Shown: piece by piece, positions 15,764-24,395 of the stretch
Layout: the number at the start of each line of letters is the position of its first letter
How positions within the stretch are numbered: position 1 is the stretch's first letter
Assembly (NCBI GenBank): GCA_035538795.1
Contig: DATLJS010000004.1
Coordinates: forward strand, 114,706-178,705
Length of the DNA stretch: 64,000 nucleotides
From: JAJZGK01 sp035538795
GTDB lineage: Bacteria; Pseudomonadota; Alphaproteobacteria; Rhodospirillales; Magnetospirillaceae
Reading direction: 5' to 3'
The notes under the pieces: model-generated
Seen by the model: only the letters and a program-made list of their open reading frames with translations
Told to the model about the DNA's origin: nothing
Databases searched by the model: none
Position numbers and translations under genes: made by a program

Positions 15764-16498
15764 CTACACAGCCGGAACGAACGCTCCCGGCGGGATGTGA
15801 CCCGGCGCGACATAGGCGTGATAGAGGGCGTCCAGCTGAGCCCACAGCACGTTGCATTTGAAGCGCAGGATGTTGATCACCGAATCCTGCTGCTCGCGGG
15901 TGCGCGCATGTTCGTGGGCATAGGCCAGCGCCCAGTTGGCGTCGCGCGGAGCCTGATCCAGCCGCTTCTTGAAATAGGCCATGACGTCGTCGCCGATGAA
16001 ATCGTAGTTGGCCAGCATGCCGGCGATACGTTCGCGGTGGATGCTGGGCGCAAACAGTTCGGTCAGACAGGAGCAGATGGCCTCCAACTGCGTGCCTTCG
16101 GTCACGCAGCGGACATAGGCTTCGACGGCGAACGTGGTCGCGGGCAAAACCCCCTTCATCGAAATGACGTAATCGCGATCCAGCCCCAGCCCGTCGGTCA
16201 GCACCAGCCAGCGCTCTATGCCCCCCTTGTCGTCGCCATGGCCGTCATGGTCGAGAATGCGCTGCATCCATACCCGGCGGATTTCACGGTCGTGCACGCG
16301 GCTCATCAAGGCGGCGTCCTTGCGTGGAATGGCCGATTGATAGACATAGCGGTTCAAAGCCCAGGCCTGCATCTGCCCCTTGGTGGCCTTGCCGCCGTGC
16401 AGCATCTTATGAAAGGGATGCAGGTTGTGATAACGCTCGGCGCCCACCGCCCGCAGAGCGGCCTCGAACTCTTCGGGGCTCAAGGGTTTGTCGGTCAT
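15764..16498 (-). CDS. pqqC: Pyrroloquinoline-quinone synthase
   Basis: A 244-residue all-helical oxidase that carries out the final ring closure and eight-electron oxidation to PQQ without cofactor. Family signatures are seen: RYHNLHPFHKMLHGG, QAWALNRYVYQSAIPRKDAALMSR, RRVWMQRILDHDG, LTELFAPSIHRERI and NILRFKCNVLWAQLDAL. It begins at an ATG overlapping the pqqB stop (ATGA). The product acts in the cytoplasm. Length is normal for the family (about 250). Confidence 0.97.
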   Translation of the reverse strand: MTDKPLSPEEFEAALRAVGAERYHNLHPFHKMLHGGKATKGQMQAWALNRYVYQSAIPRKDAALMSRVHDREIRRVWMQRILDHDGHGDDKGGIERWLVLTDGLGLDRDYVISMKGVLPATTFAVEAYVRCVTEGTQLEAICSCLTELFAPSIHRERIAGMLANYDFIGDDVMAYFKKRLDQAPRDANWALAYAHEHARTREQQDSVINILRFKCNVLWAQLDALYHAYVAPGHIPPGAFVPAV

Positions 16499-17421
16499 AG
16501 AACGATCTCCATTGTGTCGAATCCCACCTCCCAACCCGATGCTTCGACCAGACGGCGTTCCGCCGAATTGCGCAGCAAAACCGGGTTGGTATTGTTGATG
16601 TGAACGTAGACGCGCCGCCGGATGTCCAACCGCCCCAGGGCCGCCAGCGATCCCTCGGCGCCGGTCATGGACATATGCCCCATGCGAGACGCCGTCTTGG
16701 CGCTGAAGCCGGCGGCGATCATTTCGTCGTCGGTGAAAGTGGTGCCGTCGAACAGCACCAGTTCGGCTCCGCGCAGGCGGTCGGCCAGATCGTCGGGCAT
16801 GGCGGCGCAGCCGGGGATGTAGAAAAACGAAGCACCGGTGGCATCGTCGGTGATCTTCAGGCCCACCGTATCCTCAGGCACCGAGCCAAAGTTCTTTTCT
16901 TCGGGACGTTCCAGCCACAGGGCCACCTTGCCAGGAACGGCAAAGGCTTCCACCGTCAGTCCCAGCGTCTGGCCGTCGCGGCCGCGGAAAGGAAAGGGCG
17001 TCTCCAGCGGCATGGAACGGCGTTCCACCAAGGTGCGGTCCATGACATTAAACATGGCGTTGGCCGCCAGCACGCCGATTACCCGTCCGGTGCCGTACAC
17101 CGCCAAAGGCTGCATCTCGCGCAGGGTCAGAAGACCGGCGGTGTGGTCCACATCGGCGTTGCATAAAACCACCCCGGCGATGGGGCTGGACCGCCCCGCG
17201 CCGGTGGGATGCAAAACGGGATTGAGCTCGATCTGACGGCGCATGTCGGGCGAAGCGTTAAGCAGCACCCAGCGCTTGCCGTCGGCGCTGACCGCCAGCG
17301 AACTTTGCGTCAGGCTGGGAGCCTCGGGATCGCCGGCGCGGGCGCGACGGCAATTTGGACAATCGCAGTTCCATTGCGGAAAACCGCCCCCTGCTCCGGC
17401 TCCCAAGACGATGATCTTCAT
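16495..17421 (-). CDS. pqqB: PQQ biosynthesis protein PqqB (metallo-beta-lactamase fold)
   Basis: A 308-residue protein with the metallo-hydrolase fold: KIIVLGAGAGGGFPQWNCDCPNC at the N-terminus (typical cysteine motif of PqqB), LCNADVDHTAGLL in place of the classical HxHxDH, and DGTTF plus GHMSMTGAEGS near the C-terminus. PqqB is thought to hydroxylate the crosslinked Glu-Tyr intermediate in an iron-dependent step, as far as I recall. It precedes pqqC and follows the SoxH-like gene by 18 nt in the same operon. Confidence 0.96.
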   Translation of the reverse strand: MKIIVLGAGAGGGFPQWNCDCPNCRRARAGDPEAPSLTQSSLAVSADGKRWVLLNASPDMRRQIELNPVLHPTGAGRSSPIAGVVLCNADVDHTAGLLTLREMQPLAVYGTGRVIGVLAANAMFNVMDRTLVERRSMPLETPFPFRGRDGQTLGLTVEAFAVPGKVALWLERPEEKNFGSVPEDTVGLKITDDATGASFFYIPGCAAMPDDLADRLRGAELVLFDGTTFTDDEMIAAGFSAKTASRMGHMSMTGAEGSLAALGRLDIRRRVYVHINNTNPVLLRNSAERRLVEASGWEVGFDTMEIVL

Positions 17422-17439
17422 GCCGTCCCCTTTGGTTGC

Positions 17440-18387
17440 TTATTGCCCCCCACCGATGGCCGGCAGCGCCTGTTCCTCGATTCGCGGGAACAGTTGCCCC
17501 ACCGAGCGGTGGAACTCCTCGTCGACGATGGCCAGATTGCGGAAACGCTCCGGCACCTTGATATGAAAGGCCTCGGTGATGTCCAGCCCGCCGGCCATGG
17601 CCTGCTGCAGGGCGTCGTTCAGCCAGCGCAGGTAGTCGCGGGTTTCCGCCACCGCTTCGCCGCCGCGCGGCATGGGGCCGTGGCCGGGAACCATCTGGCG
17701 GTAGGGAATGGCTTCGATGCGGGTCAGGGCCTCTTGCCAGCGGGGCACGTTGGCATTGGGCACGGTCAGGGCCCGGCGGAAAAACACCAGATCGCCGACG
17801 AACACAACGCCGGTGGTGGCGTCGAACACCACCAGATCGGAATCTGTATGGCCGGACAGAAAGCTGTAGCGCAGATCGTGGCCGCCGATGGTTTCCTGCG
17901 GGCGGCCCTGAAGATCGGGCGTCACGACCTCGGTGCCCTGCATGGCGTCGCCCACCAGCGTATAAAGATTGGCGGACAGTTCCTGTCCATGCTTGCGGAT
18001 CATCTCGATCGTGCCCGGTCCACTGACGACCTTGGCTCCGGCAAAGGCCTGCGTTCCGAGGAAATGATCAGGATGGGCGTGGGTGATGATCACTTTCACC
18101 ACCGGCAACGGCGTGACGCCCCTGATGGCCTTGCGCATGGCCTCGCCGTACAGCCTCGACGGCCCGGTGTCGATCACCACCACCCCGGTCTGGGTGACGA
18201 TGAAGCCGGTATTGGCGATGTTGCCGCCGTTGTCGCGGCTGAAGAAATGAGTATCGCCGATCAGAACATAGGTGCCTTTTCCCACCTGGATGGGATGCAG
18301 GTCGTAAACGAACCCCTCCGCCCATGCCGCACCCGCAAGGGAAACAGCCATCGTCAGGCAGAGCAGCAGCCGCGCCAGAACGGACAT
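17440..18387 (-). CDS. Quinoprotein relay system zinc metallohydrolase (SoxH-like)
   Basis: A 315-residue exported metallo-beta-lactamase-fold protein: signal peptide (MSVLARLLLCLTMAVSLAGAAWA), then IITHAHPDHFLG (the HxHxDH zinc motif), SGHTDSDLVV, FVGDLVF and MVPGHGP as the other metal-binding loops. It belongs to the family found with SoxYZ-like carriers in quinoprotein operons and resembles SoxH. The reaction is unknown. Possibly it removes a group from the carrier's cysteine. Its ATG overlaps the upstream SoxYZ-like stop by one base, implying coupled translation. Confidence 0.9.
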   Translation of the reverse strand: MSVLARLLLCLTMAVSLAGAAWAEGFVYDLHPIQVGKGTYVLIGDTHFFSRDNGGNIANTGFIVTQTGVVVIDTGPSRLYGEAMRKAIRGVTPLPVVKVIITHAHPDHFLGTQAFAGAKVVSGPGTIEMIRKHGQELSANLYTLVGDAMQGTEVVTPDLQGRPQETIGGHDLRYSFLSGHTDSDLVVFDATTGVVFVGDLVFFRRALTVPNANVPRWQEALTRIEAIPYRQMVPGHGPMPRGGEAVAETRDYLRWLNDALQQAMAGGLDITEAFHIKVPERFRNLAIVDEEFHRSVGQLFPRIEEQALPAIGGGQ

Positions 18388-19217
18388 CACGGTTCCTCCG
18401 CCGCAAGAGACTGGCTGGCCGCCGGAATGGGGGCGCTGCCGCGGTTTCCGTCGGTGTCGCTCCAATCCAGGCGATAGCCCGAGGCCGAAGTGCCTTCCGG
18501 CGTCAGATCCAGGGTGATCACGGGATTTTCCGCCAAGGGCTCGGCGGGCAGCAGTTCGGCCACCAGCTTTCCTTCGGCAGTTCTGACCTGCATATGGTCG
18601 ATGAAGAAGGCCGGAATGCCGGCCACAAAGCCCGTATTCATGGGGTGAATGACACGGATACGCAGGCGGTCGCCACCATCGGCCCTCCGCCAGGCCTTGC
18701 CCTGGACGGCGTTCAGATGCGTCTTCCAGCTTTGCGACGATTGGGTGGCCGAAGGGGTGGTGCAGCCGCCGCCGGGGGCGTCCACCTTGGTTCCGCCCAC
18801 ATGCCAGACGCCGTCCTCGGTCAAGGCCGCCGCATGAAGAGCCGTGGCCTGATCCACTTTGATGCGCGTCGCCAGACGCGGCTGCGCCGCAATGGGACGG
18901 AAGCTGTAGGCGCGCGGGGCCGGATTAAGATCGGCGACCAGCACGATTTCGCGGATTTTTCCCAATCCCTGAACCGAAACGGCGACCGGCACCTGTCCTC
19001 CGTCCTCGACCTTGCGGGGGGCTTCGACCTGGACATGCTTCAGATCGAAACGCAAAGGCGCCTGACCGAAAACGGCATCGCGAACGCCGTCCCAATTCAC
19101 GGACTCGAAGGGATCCGCCTCTGGCGAGGGGGGCTGGGCGGCTGCCGCGACAGGGAGCACGGCAAGACCGCCCAGCAACGCGGCGGAGAGGAGAATTTGG
19201 GGGATTCCGCCGCGCAT
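18387..19217 (-). CDS. Quinoprotein-associated SoxYZ-like fused carrier protein
   Basis: A 276-residue exported protein in which a SoxY-like part (residues ~30-160, with a carrier cysteine in GGGCTTPSATQ) is joined to a SoxZ-like part (RLRIRVIHPMNTGF... FFIDHMQVRTAEGKLVAELLPAEPLAENPVITLDL). In the Sox system SoxY carries sulphur intermediates on a cysteine near its C-terminus. Here that cysteine sits at the junction of the two parts. The family co-occurs with quinoprotein dehydrogenases, but its cargo is not known. It is paired with the SoxH-like hydrolase immediately downstream. Confidence 0.9.
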   Translation of the reverse strand: MRGGIPQILLSAALLGGLAVLPVAAAAQPPSPEADPFESVNWDGVRDAVFGQAPLRFDLKHVQVEAPRKVEDGGQVPVAVSVQGLGKIREIVLVADLNPAPRAYSFRPIAAQPRLATRIKVDQATALHAAALTEDGVWHVGGTKVDAPGGGCTTPSATQSSQSWKTHLNAVQGKAWRRADGGDRLRIRVIHPMNTGFVAGIPAFFIDHMQVRTAEGKLVAELLPAEPLAENPVITLDLTPEGTSASGYRLDWSDTDGNRGSAPIPAASQSLAAEEP

Positions 19218-19222
19218 GCCGC

Positions 19223-20071
19223 CTACTCCACTTCGGCTTTGACGTAGGTCAGGCCGTAGCGGGCGAACAGCTTGGCCATGGAGCCGTCCTTGATCATGTC
19301 TTCGACAATGGGCTCGATGCGGTTGGCCAGATCATGGGAGTTCACCTTGACCGCCATGCCCAACGGCCACGCGTGACGGGTCAACCCCGGCGTCGGCATG
19401 TGGTGAACGCGGTAACCGCCGCGTTTTTTGCCCAAAGCTCCTTCGATTTCGGCCAACGGCCCCATGACGCCCGCCACTTCGCCGCGGCGCAAAGCCGCCA
19501 CGGCTTCGGTCAAAGTCGGGTAATGCACCACGTTTTCACGCAGCGCTCCGCCATAGGCTCCCACCAGATAGCCATCGGCCAAGGTCGCCAGTTCCACTCC
19601 GACCTTATGCTCGGCAAAAGCCGAGATCAGATCGTCGCCCGACGTCTGGGCGGCGTCGGTCACCTCGACCACCTGTTCCTGGTAATAGGGAGCCAGCAAA
19701 ACCGCATTGTCGTTGCGCTCGCCCAGTTGGTGGTCATAGGGCACATGCATCATCAGGTCGGCGACGCCGCCGCCCAGGTAATGGCCTTTCCACACGGCGT
19801 TGCGCAGGTCGTCGTCCACCGTTTCGCCGGCGGTCAGCACCATGTACTCGACCTTGACGCCCAGCTTTTGGGCAATGGCCGCCCCAAGGTCCACGTCCAG
19901 CCCATGGACGGCATCTCCCTTCCCCGAGGAGAACGGCGGAAAATCGGCATAGACCGCCACCCGCAAACTCCCCGAAGCCATGACCTGGTCCAGCGGCCGC
20001 GCCTGAACGGCGGTCACCGCCAGCCCCAGCATCGCCGCCGTCAGGCAAAGGAGACTCTTATTCATCCACAT
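19223..20071 (-). CDS. Quinoprotein-associated periplasmic binding protein (XoxJ/MoxJ/PedG-like)
   Basis: A 282-residue SBP family 3-type protein with a signal peptide (ends VQA near residue 24): LRVAVYADFPPFSSG, GLDVDLGAAIAQKLGVKVEYM, DLMMHVPYDHQLG, NVVHYPTLTEAVAALRRGEVAGVMGPLAEIEGAL, GMAVKVNSHDLANRIEPIVEDMIKDGSMAKLFARYG. In methanol dehydrogenase operons the XoxJ/MxaJ homologue is thought to help mature or activate the dehydrogenase rather than feed a transporter. It overlaps the cytochrome gene end by 14 nt (or 8 with the ATG at 20065), so the two are co-transcribed. Confidence 0.9.
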   Translation of the reverse strand: MWMNKSLLCLTAAMLGLAVTAVQARPLDQVMASGSLRVAVYADFPPFSSGKGDAVHGLDVDLGAAIAQKLGVKVEYMVLTAGETVDDDLRNAVWKGHYLGGGVADLMMHVPYDHQLGERNDNAVLLAPYYQEQVVEVTDAAQTSGDDLISAFAEHKVGVELATLADGYLVGAYGGALRENVVHYPTLTEAVAALRRGEVAGVMGPLAEIEGALGKKRGGYRVHHMPTPGLTRHAWPLGMAVKVNSHDLANRIEPIVEDMIKDGSMAKLFARYGLTYVKAEVE

Positions 20072-20498
20072 GCCGCGATTCGATATAGGTGCGGATCGCC
20101 CACAAAGCTTCCTGGCTCAGAATGCCCTTGAACTTCGGCATATAGACGCGACCGTCGCGCACGGCACCGTTCTCCATGCGGTACTTGAACCATTCGTCGC
20201 CGTCCGACCCCACCGCCAGATAGCGCAGATCGGGCGCGATGCCGCCCGATACGGCCTCGATGCCGTGGCAGCGGGCGCAATTCTGGGCGAAGCCGGAGGC
20301 TCCGATCTTGGTGGCCGTTTCGGTTTTGTCGTTGCCGCGGAAAGGATTGCTGTCAAGCCAGGTGTCCCCCAGTTTGGGCAGTCCCTTGGTGTCCACCGGC
20401 TGTGGCGTCACGTCGCCATGGGCCCAGGCCGGGGAAAGAACCGTCAGCATGCCGCCGGCCGCCAGCAAAGCGACGGCAAGAAACTTCTTTTGAATCAT
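20058..20498 (-). CDS. Mono-haem cytochrome c, electron acceptor of the alcohol dehydrogenase
   Basis: A 146-residue exported cytochrome: signal peptide MIQKKFLAVALLAAGGMLTVLSPAWA, haem-binding CARCH, and a distal Met probably in VYMPKFKG. It belongs to the PedF/XoxG/MoxG-like group that takes electrons from PQQ dehydrogenases. The ATG at 20498 has AGAGG upstream. The longer frame to 20642 runs through the operator region. It is the first gene of the minus-strand operon cytochrome, XoxJ-like, SoxYZ-like, SoxH-like, pqqB, pqqC. Confidence 0.92.
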   Translation of the reverse strand: MIQKKFLAVALLAAGGMLTVLSPAWAHGDVTPQPVDTKGLPKLGDTWLDSNPFRGNDKTETATKIGASGFAQNCARCHGIEAVSGGIAPDLRYLAVGSDGDEWFKYRMENGAVRDGRVYMPKFKGILSQEALWAIRTYIESRHVDE

Positions 20499-20774
20499 AT
20501 CCGAAACCTCTGTCCAGAACGTAACTGCGCCAAGACGGAAAGATGAAACCACCCCAGCAGCGACTGTCCCAGACCTTAAGTCCCGGCCCCGCGATAAGTT
20601 GAGAGCGACTTTAGTACAAGCAGTCGTTAGCAATTGCAGCAAAGCGACTTTTTCAGGGCATTACGAAGACATTCGTACTTTGGTCTTAGATGAACAGATT
20701 CGTACTTTGGTCTTAGATACCGCCAACAAAAGCCGATGCTATGGTTTTTCCGTTCCTGACGGGAGAACGGGTGA
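20499..20774. promoter_or_regulatory. Divergent control region with tandem GTACTTTGGTC sites
   Basis: This 276-nt region separates the cytochrome/pqqBC operon (minus) from the ABC operon (plus). On the plus side a 21-nt sequence with core GTACTTTGGTCTTAG occurs twice (20671-20691 and 20698-20718, period 27). On the minus side GTACTAAAGTC lies at 20607-20617. The arrangement suggests activator sites serving both directions. Confidence 0.65.
20671..20718 (+). repeat. Two 21-nt direct repeats, candidate regulator binding sites
   Basis: Identical copies at 20671-20691 and 20698-20718. The 27-nt period is near two and a half helical turns. Core GTACTTTGGTC also occurs at 9389-9400. Confidence 0.8.
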
Positions 20775-21908
20775 ATGGCGCAAAGCGGAGGGAAAACGAA
20801 ACGGCTGACGGTCTTGGCCTGCATGGTGCTGAGCGCCGTTTCTCCATCATGGGCGGCCGACAGCGTAACCATCGGCCTGTTGTCGAAACCGCCTTTTGCC
20901 GACGGCGCCATGGGCGCCCGTCTGGCCATCGAGGACAACAACACCACGGGAAAATTCATCGGTCAGGCGTTTAGCCTGGACGAACGCGCCCTGGACGAAG
21001 ACGGCGATACCGCCAAGACAGCTCAGGATCTCTCGGCCAAGGGCCGCAAGCTGATTGTTTCGCTGCTGGAAGCCGGGGATCTGGGCAAAGCCGCCCAGGC
21101 CGACGCCCTGTTCCTGAACGCCGCCGCCCCGGACGAGGCTTTGCGCAACGCCGCCTGCCGCCCCAACCTGCTGCACCTAATTCCCGACCGCGCCATGCTG
21201 GCTGACGCCTTGACTCAATATCTGGTTAAGAAACGCTGGAGCAACTGGCTGCTGATCACCGGTCCTGATGCTGGAGACGTGGCTTTTGCCGACGCGCTGC
21301 GCCGTTCGGCGAAACGCTTCGGCACCCGCATCATCGCCACCCACCCCTGGACCTTCGACCGTGACAGCAAACCGGAAAGCGACGTTTCCACCTTCACCCA
21401 GGGCGGCGATTACGACGTCGCGGTAGTGGCGGACGAGAGCGGCGGTTTCGGCGATCTTTTGTCCTACCGCCTATGGCTTCCCCGCCCGGTGGCCGGCACC
21501 CAGGGACTGGTGGCCAAAGGCTGGGACGGCAGCGCCGAGGAATGGGGTGCCATTCAGTTGCAGAACCGCTTCCGCAAACTGGCCAACCGGCCCATGACCT
21601 CGGTGGATTACGCCGCCTGGCTGGCCGTCCGCGTGGTGGGCGAAGCCGCCCAGCGAGCCAAGAGCACCGATCCCGCCGCCATTCGCAAGGCCATCCTGGC
21701 CGCCGACTTTTCAGTTGCCGGTTTCAAAGGCCGCCAACTCAGTTTCCGTCCCTGGGACGGCCAGTTGCGCCAGCCGATCCTGCTGGCCGCCGCCAACGGC
21801 CTGATCGCCACGGCTCCGGTGGACGGCTTCATGCACCCGGTGACCGAGATGGACACCCTTGGCACCGACCGACCCGAAACCAAATGCACAACAGGACCCC
21901 GCCCATGA
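20775..21908 (+). CDS. ABC-system periplasmic binding protein, PQQ alcohol dehydrogenase type (PedC-like)
   Basis: A 377-residue exported binding protein of the branched-chain amino acid receptor fold: signal peptide ending SWA near residue 26, VTIGLLSKPPFADGAMGARLAIEDNNTTGKFIG, WSNWLLITGPDAGDVAFADALRRSAKRFG, DVAVVADESGGFGDLLSYR and LWLPRPVAGTQGL. It matches the family that accompanies PQQ alcohol dehydrogenases. In Pseudomonas putida the PedA1A2BC system of this kind is needed for growth at low lanthanide. First gene of a four-gene operon with overlapping ends. Confidence 0.9.
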   Translation: MAQSGGKTKRLTVLACMVLSAVSPSWAADSVTIGLLSKPPFADGAMGARLAIEDNNTTGKFIGQAFSLDERALDEDGDTAKTAQDLSAKGRKLIVSLLEAGDLGKAAQADALFLNAAAPDEALRNAACRPNLLHLIPDRAMLADALTQYLVKKRWSNWLLITGPDAGDVAFADALRRSAKRFGTRIIATHPWTFDRDSKPESDVSTFTQGGDYDVAVVADESGGFGDLLSYRLWLPRPVAGTQGLVAKGWDGSAEEWGAIQLQNRFRKLANRPMTSVDYAAWLAVRVVGEAAQRAKSTDPAAIRKAILAADFSVAGFKGRQLSFRPWDGQLRQPILLAAANGLIATAPVDGFMHPVTEMDTLGTDRPETKCTTGPRP

Positions 21909-22873
21909 CGATGAAAATCAGCCTGCTGTCCGTCGGCCTTTCCCTGGCGTTCGCCCTGCCGGCGGCGGCCCAGACGGCCTATGTGACCAATGAAAAAGAC
22001 AACACCCTGTCGGTCATCGACGTGAAGTCCATGCAGGTCACGGAAACCATCAAGGTCGGCCGCCAGCCGCGCGGCTTGCTTTTATCGCCGGACAACAACC
22101 GCCTTTATATCTGCGCCTCCAGCGACGACACCATTCAGGTCTTCGACATCGCCCAGCATAAGGTGATCCACAACCTGCCGTCGGGAGAAGACCCGGAAAC
22201 CTTTGCCTTGACGCCCGACGGCAAACGCCTGTTCGTCTCCAACGAAAACAGCAGCGCCGTCACCGTCATCGATGTGGACAGCCGCAAGGTCGCCGCTCAG
22301 TTCGAGGTGGGCGTCGAACCCGAAGGCATGGCCGTCAGCCCCGACGGCAAGACCGCCGTCAACACCTCGGAAACCACCTCGATGGTCCACTGGATCGACA
22401 CCGCCACCAACACCGTGATGGACAATTCGCCGGTGGGCCAACGGCCCCGCGTCGCCGTATTCAGCCCCGACGGATCGAAGCTGTGGGTATCCTCGGAAAT
22501 CGGCGGCACAGTCACCGTGCTGGACGCCGCCAGCCATCAGGTGATCAAAACCATCGGCTTCGCCGTCAAGGGCGTGCCGAAAGACAAGGTGCAACCGGTG
22601 GGCATCCGCCTGTCCAAGGACGGCAAGCTGGCCTTCGTCGCCTTGGGCCCGGCCAACCATGTGGCGGTGGTCGATCCCCAGACCTTCGAGGTCAAGGATT
22701 ACCTGCTGGTCGGTCATCGCGTCTGGCAGATGGCCTTCACCCCGGACGAAAAGCAGCTTTACACCACCAACGGTGTCAGCGGCGACGTCACGGTCATCGA
22801 TGTCGACAAGCTGACTCCGGTCAAATCCATCAAAGTCGGGCGCTATCCCTGGGGCGTGGCCATCAAGCCATGA
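21905..22873 (+). CDS. YVTN-type beta-propeller protein, PQQ catabolism-associated
   Basis: A 322-residue exported protein with a signal peptide (ends AAA near residue 22) and seven repeats of the YVTN type: AYVTNEKDNTLSVIDVKSMQVTETIKVGRQPRG, LYICASSDDTIQVFDIAQHKV, LFVSNENSSAVTVIDVDSRKV, LYTTNGVSGDVTVIDVDKLTPV. The propeller probably binds a ligand or metal complex in the periplasm. In the P. putida system a similar protein is part of PedA1A2BC, as I recall. Start overlaps the previous stop (ATGA). Confidence 0.9.
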   Translation: MTMKISLLSVGLSLAFALPAAAQTAYVTNEKDNTLSVIDVKSMQVTETIKVGRQPRGLLLSPDNNRLYICASSDDTIQVFDIAQHKVIHNLPSGEDPETFALTPDGKRLFVSNENSSAVTVIDVDSRKVAAQFEVGVEPEGMAVSPDGKTAVNTSETTSMVHWIDTATNTVMDNSPVGQRPRVAVFSPDGSKLWVSSEIGGTVTVLDAASHQVIKTIGFAVKGVPKDKVQPVGIRLSKDGKLAFVALGPANHVAVVDPQTFEVKDYLLVGHRVWQMAFTPDEKQLYTTNGVSGDVTVIDVDKLTPVKSIKVGRYPWGVAIKP

Positions 22874-23607
22874 CCGATGCCCTGCGCGTCAGCAGCGTCA
22901 GCCACGCCTACGGCCGGCGCAAGGCTCTGGAGGCTGTGAGCTTTCACATTCCCCAGGGCAGCTTCACCGCCTTGCTGGGACCGAACGGCGCCGGAAAATC
23001 GACGCTGTTTTCCCTGATCACCCGCTTGTTCGATTGCCGCGAAGGCAGCATCGGCCTGTTCGGCGCGGATTTAGCCCAATCCCCCGGACAGGCCCTGAGG
23101 CAACTGGGCGTGGTTTTCCAGCAGCCGACCCTGGATCTTGATCTGACGGTGATGCAGAACCTGCGTTATGCCGCCGACCTGCACGGGTTGCCTCGCCGCA
23201 TCGCCGCCCCCCGCATCGAACGGGAACTGAAGCGCATGGAGCTTTCCCCCCGGCGCGGTGAAAAAGCCCGTAACCTCAACGGCGGCCATCGGCGGCGGGT
23301 GGAGATCGCCCGGGCCCTGATCCACGACCCCAAGCTGCTGCTGCTGGACGAACCGACGGTGGGACTGGACGTCCCCACGCGCAAAAGCCTGATTGCCCAG
23401 ATCCATGAGCTGTGCCGTCAGGACGGTTTGGCCGTGCTGTGGGCCACCCATCTGGTGGACGAGATCGATCCCGACCATGACCGGCTGGTGGTTCTGCACA
23501 AAGGCCGCATCTGGGCTGAGGGCGAGGCCGCCGGCATCCTGGCCGCCAACGGCGGCAGCCTGAACGATCTGTTCTCCAAACTGGCCGAAGAAGAGGCGGC
23601 GGCATGA
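22870..23607 (+). CDS. ABC transporter ATPase, PQQ alcohol dehydrogenase system (PedA1-like)
   Basis: A 245-residue ATPase: Walker A GPNGAGKST, Q-loop VFQQPTLDLDLTV, signature LNGGHRRRVEIARAL (LNGGH instead of LSGGQ, as in this subfamily), Walker B LLLLDEPTVGLD and the H-loop WATHLVDEI. It is of the ABC-2/drug-exporter type rather than the importer type, although its operon has a binding protein. Start and end overlap neighbours by 4 nt (ATGA), so the unit is tightly coupled. Confidence 0.92.
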   Translation: MTDALRVSSVSHAYGRRKALEAVSFHIPQGSFTALLGPNGAGKSTLFSLITRLFDCREGSIGLFGADLAQSPGQALRQLGVVFQQPTLDLDLTVMQNLRYAADLHGLPRRIAAPRIERELKRMELSPRRGEKARNLNGGHRRRVEIARALIHDPKLLLLDEPTVGLDVPTRKSLIAQIHELCRQDGLAVLWATHLVDEIDPDHDRLVVLHKGRIWAEGEAAGILAANGGSLNDLFSKLAEEEAAA

Positions 23608-24395
23608 GTTGGCTGATCTGCCTGAAGGGCATCGTCTGGCGCGAGATGCTGCGCTTCCTCCACCAGCGCAGCCGCCTGTTCGGAGCCCTGGTGCGTCCCC
23701 TGATGTGGCTGGTGGTGTTCGCCACCGGCTTCCGCGCCGCCCTGGGCGTGGCCATCGCCCCGCCTTACGACACCTACATTCCCTATGGGGTCTACATCAT
23801 GCCGGGATTGGTGGGCATGGTGCAGTTGTTCAACGCGATGCAAAGCTCGCTGTCCATGGTCTACGACCGCGAGATGGGCAGCATGCGCGCCTTGTTGGTC
23901 AGCCCCCTGCCCCGCTGGTACCTGATCGTCTGCAAGCTGGCGGCGGGCATCGTCGTTTCGATCCTGCAAAGCTACGCCTTCCTGGCGGTGGCCTGGACCT
24001 TTGGCGACGATGCACCGCCCTTGGGCTATTTGACCGTTCTGCCCGCCCTGCTGGCCAACGGCATGATGCTGGGGGCACTGGGGCTGCTGCTGTCATCGCT
24101 GATCCGCCAATTGGAGAACTTCGCCGGTGTGATGAATTTTGTGGTCTTTCCGCTGTTCTTCCTGTCCACCGCCCTGTATCCCATCTGGAAAATCCAGGAA
24201 GGCAGCGACATTTTGGCCAACGTCTGCCAGCTCAACCCATTCACTTATGGCGTCGAGTTGATCCGTTTCGCTCTTTACGGGCAGTTCGACGGCCTGTCGG
24301 CCCTGGTGGTCGCGGTCGCCGGGACGGTCTTTCTGGTGGCCGCCGTGATGGGCTACAGCCCCAGCCGGGGCTTGGCCAAGCTCAAAGCGACCTGA
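23604..24395 (+). CDS. ABC-2 type permease, PQQ alcohol dehydrogenase system (PedA2-like)
   Basis: A 263-residue inner-membrane protein with six membrane segments and the ABC-2 permease pattern (RPLMWLVVFATGFRAALG, MYDREMGSMRALLVSPLPRWYLIVCKLAAG, VMNFVVFPLFFLSTALYPIWKIQ, NPFTYGVELIRFALYGQF). It pairs with the ATPase at 22870. The last 14 nt overlap the convergent M48 gene. Direction of transport is not evident: ABC-2 permeases usually export. Confidence 0.92.
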   Translation: MSWLICLKGIVWREMLRFLHQRSRLFGALVRPLMWLVVFATGFRAALGVAIAPPYDTYIPYGVYIMPGLVGMVQLFNAMQSSLSMVYDREMGSMRALLVSPLPRWYLIVCKLAAGIVVSILQSYAFLAVAWTFGDDAPPLGYLTVLPALLANGMMLGALGLLLSSLIRQLENFAGVMNFVVFPLFFLSTALYPIWKIQEGSDILANVCQLNPFTYGVELIRFALYGQFDGLSALVVAVAGTVFLVAAVMGYSPSRGLAKLKAT

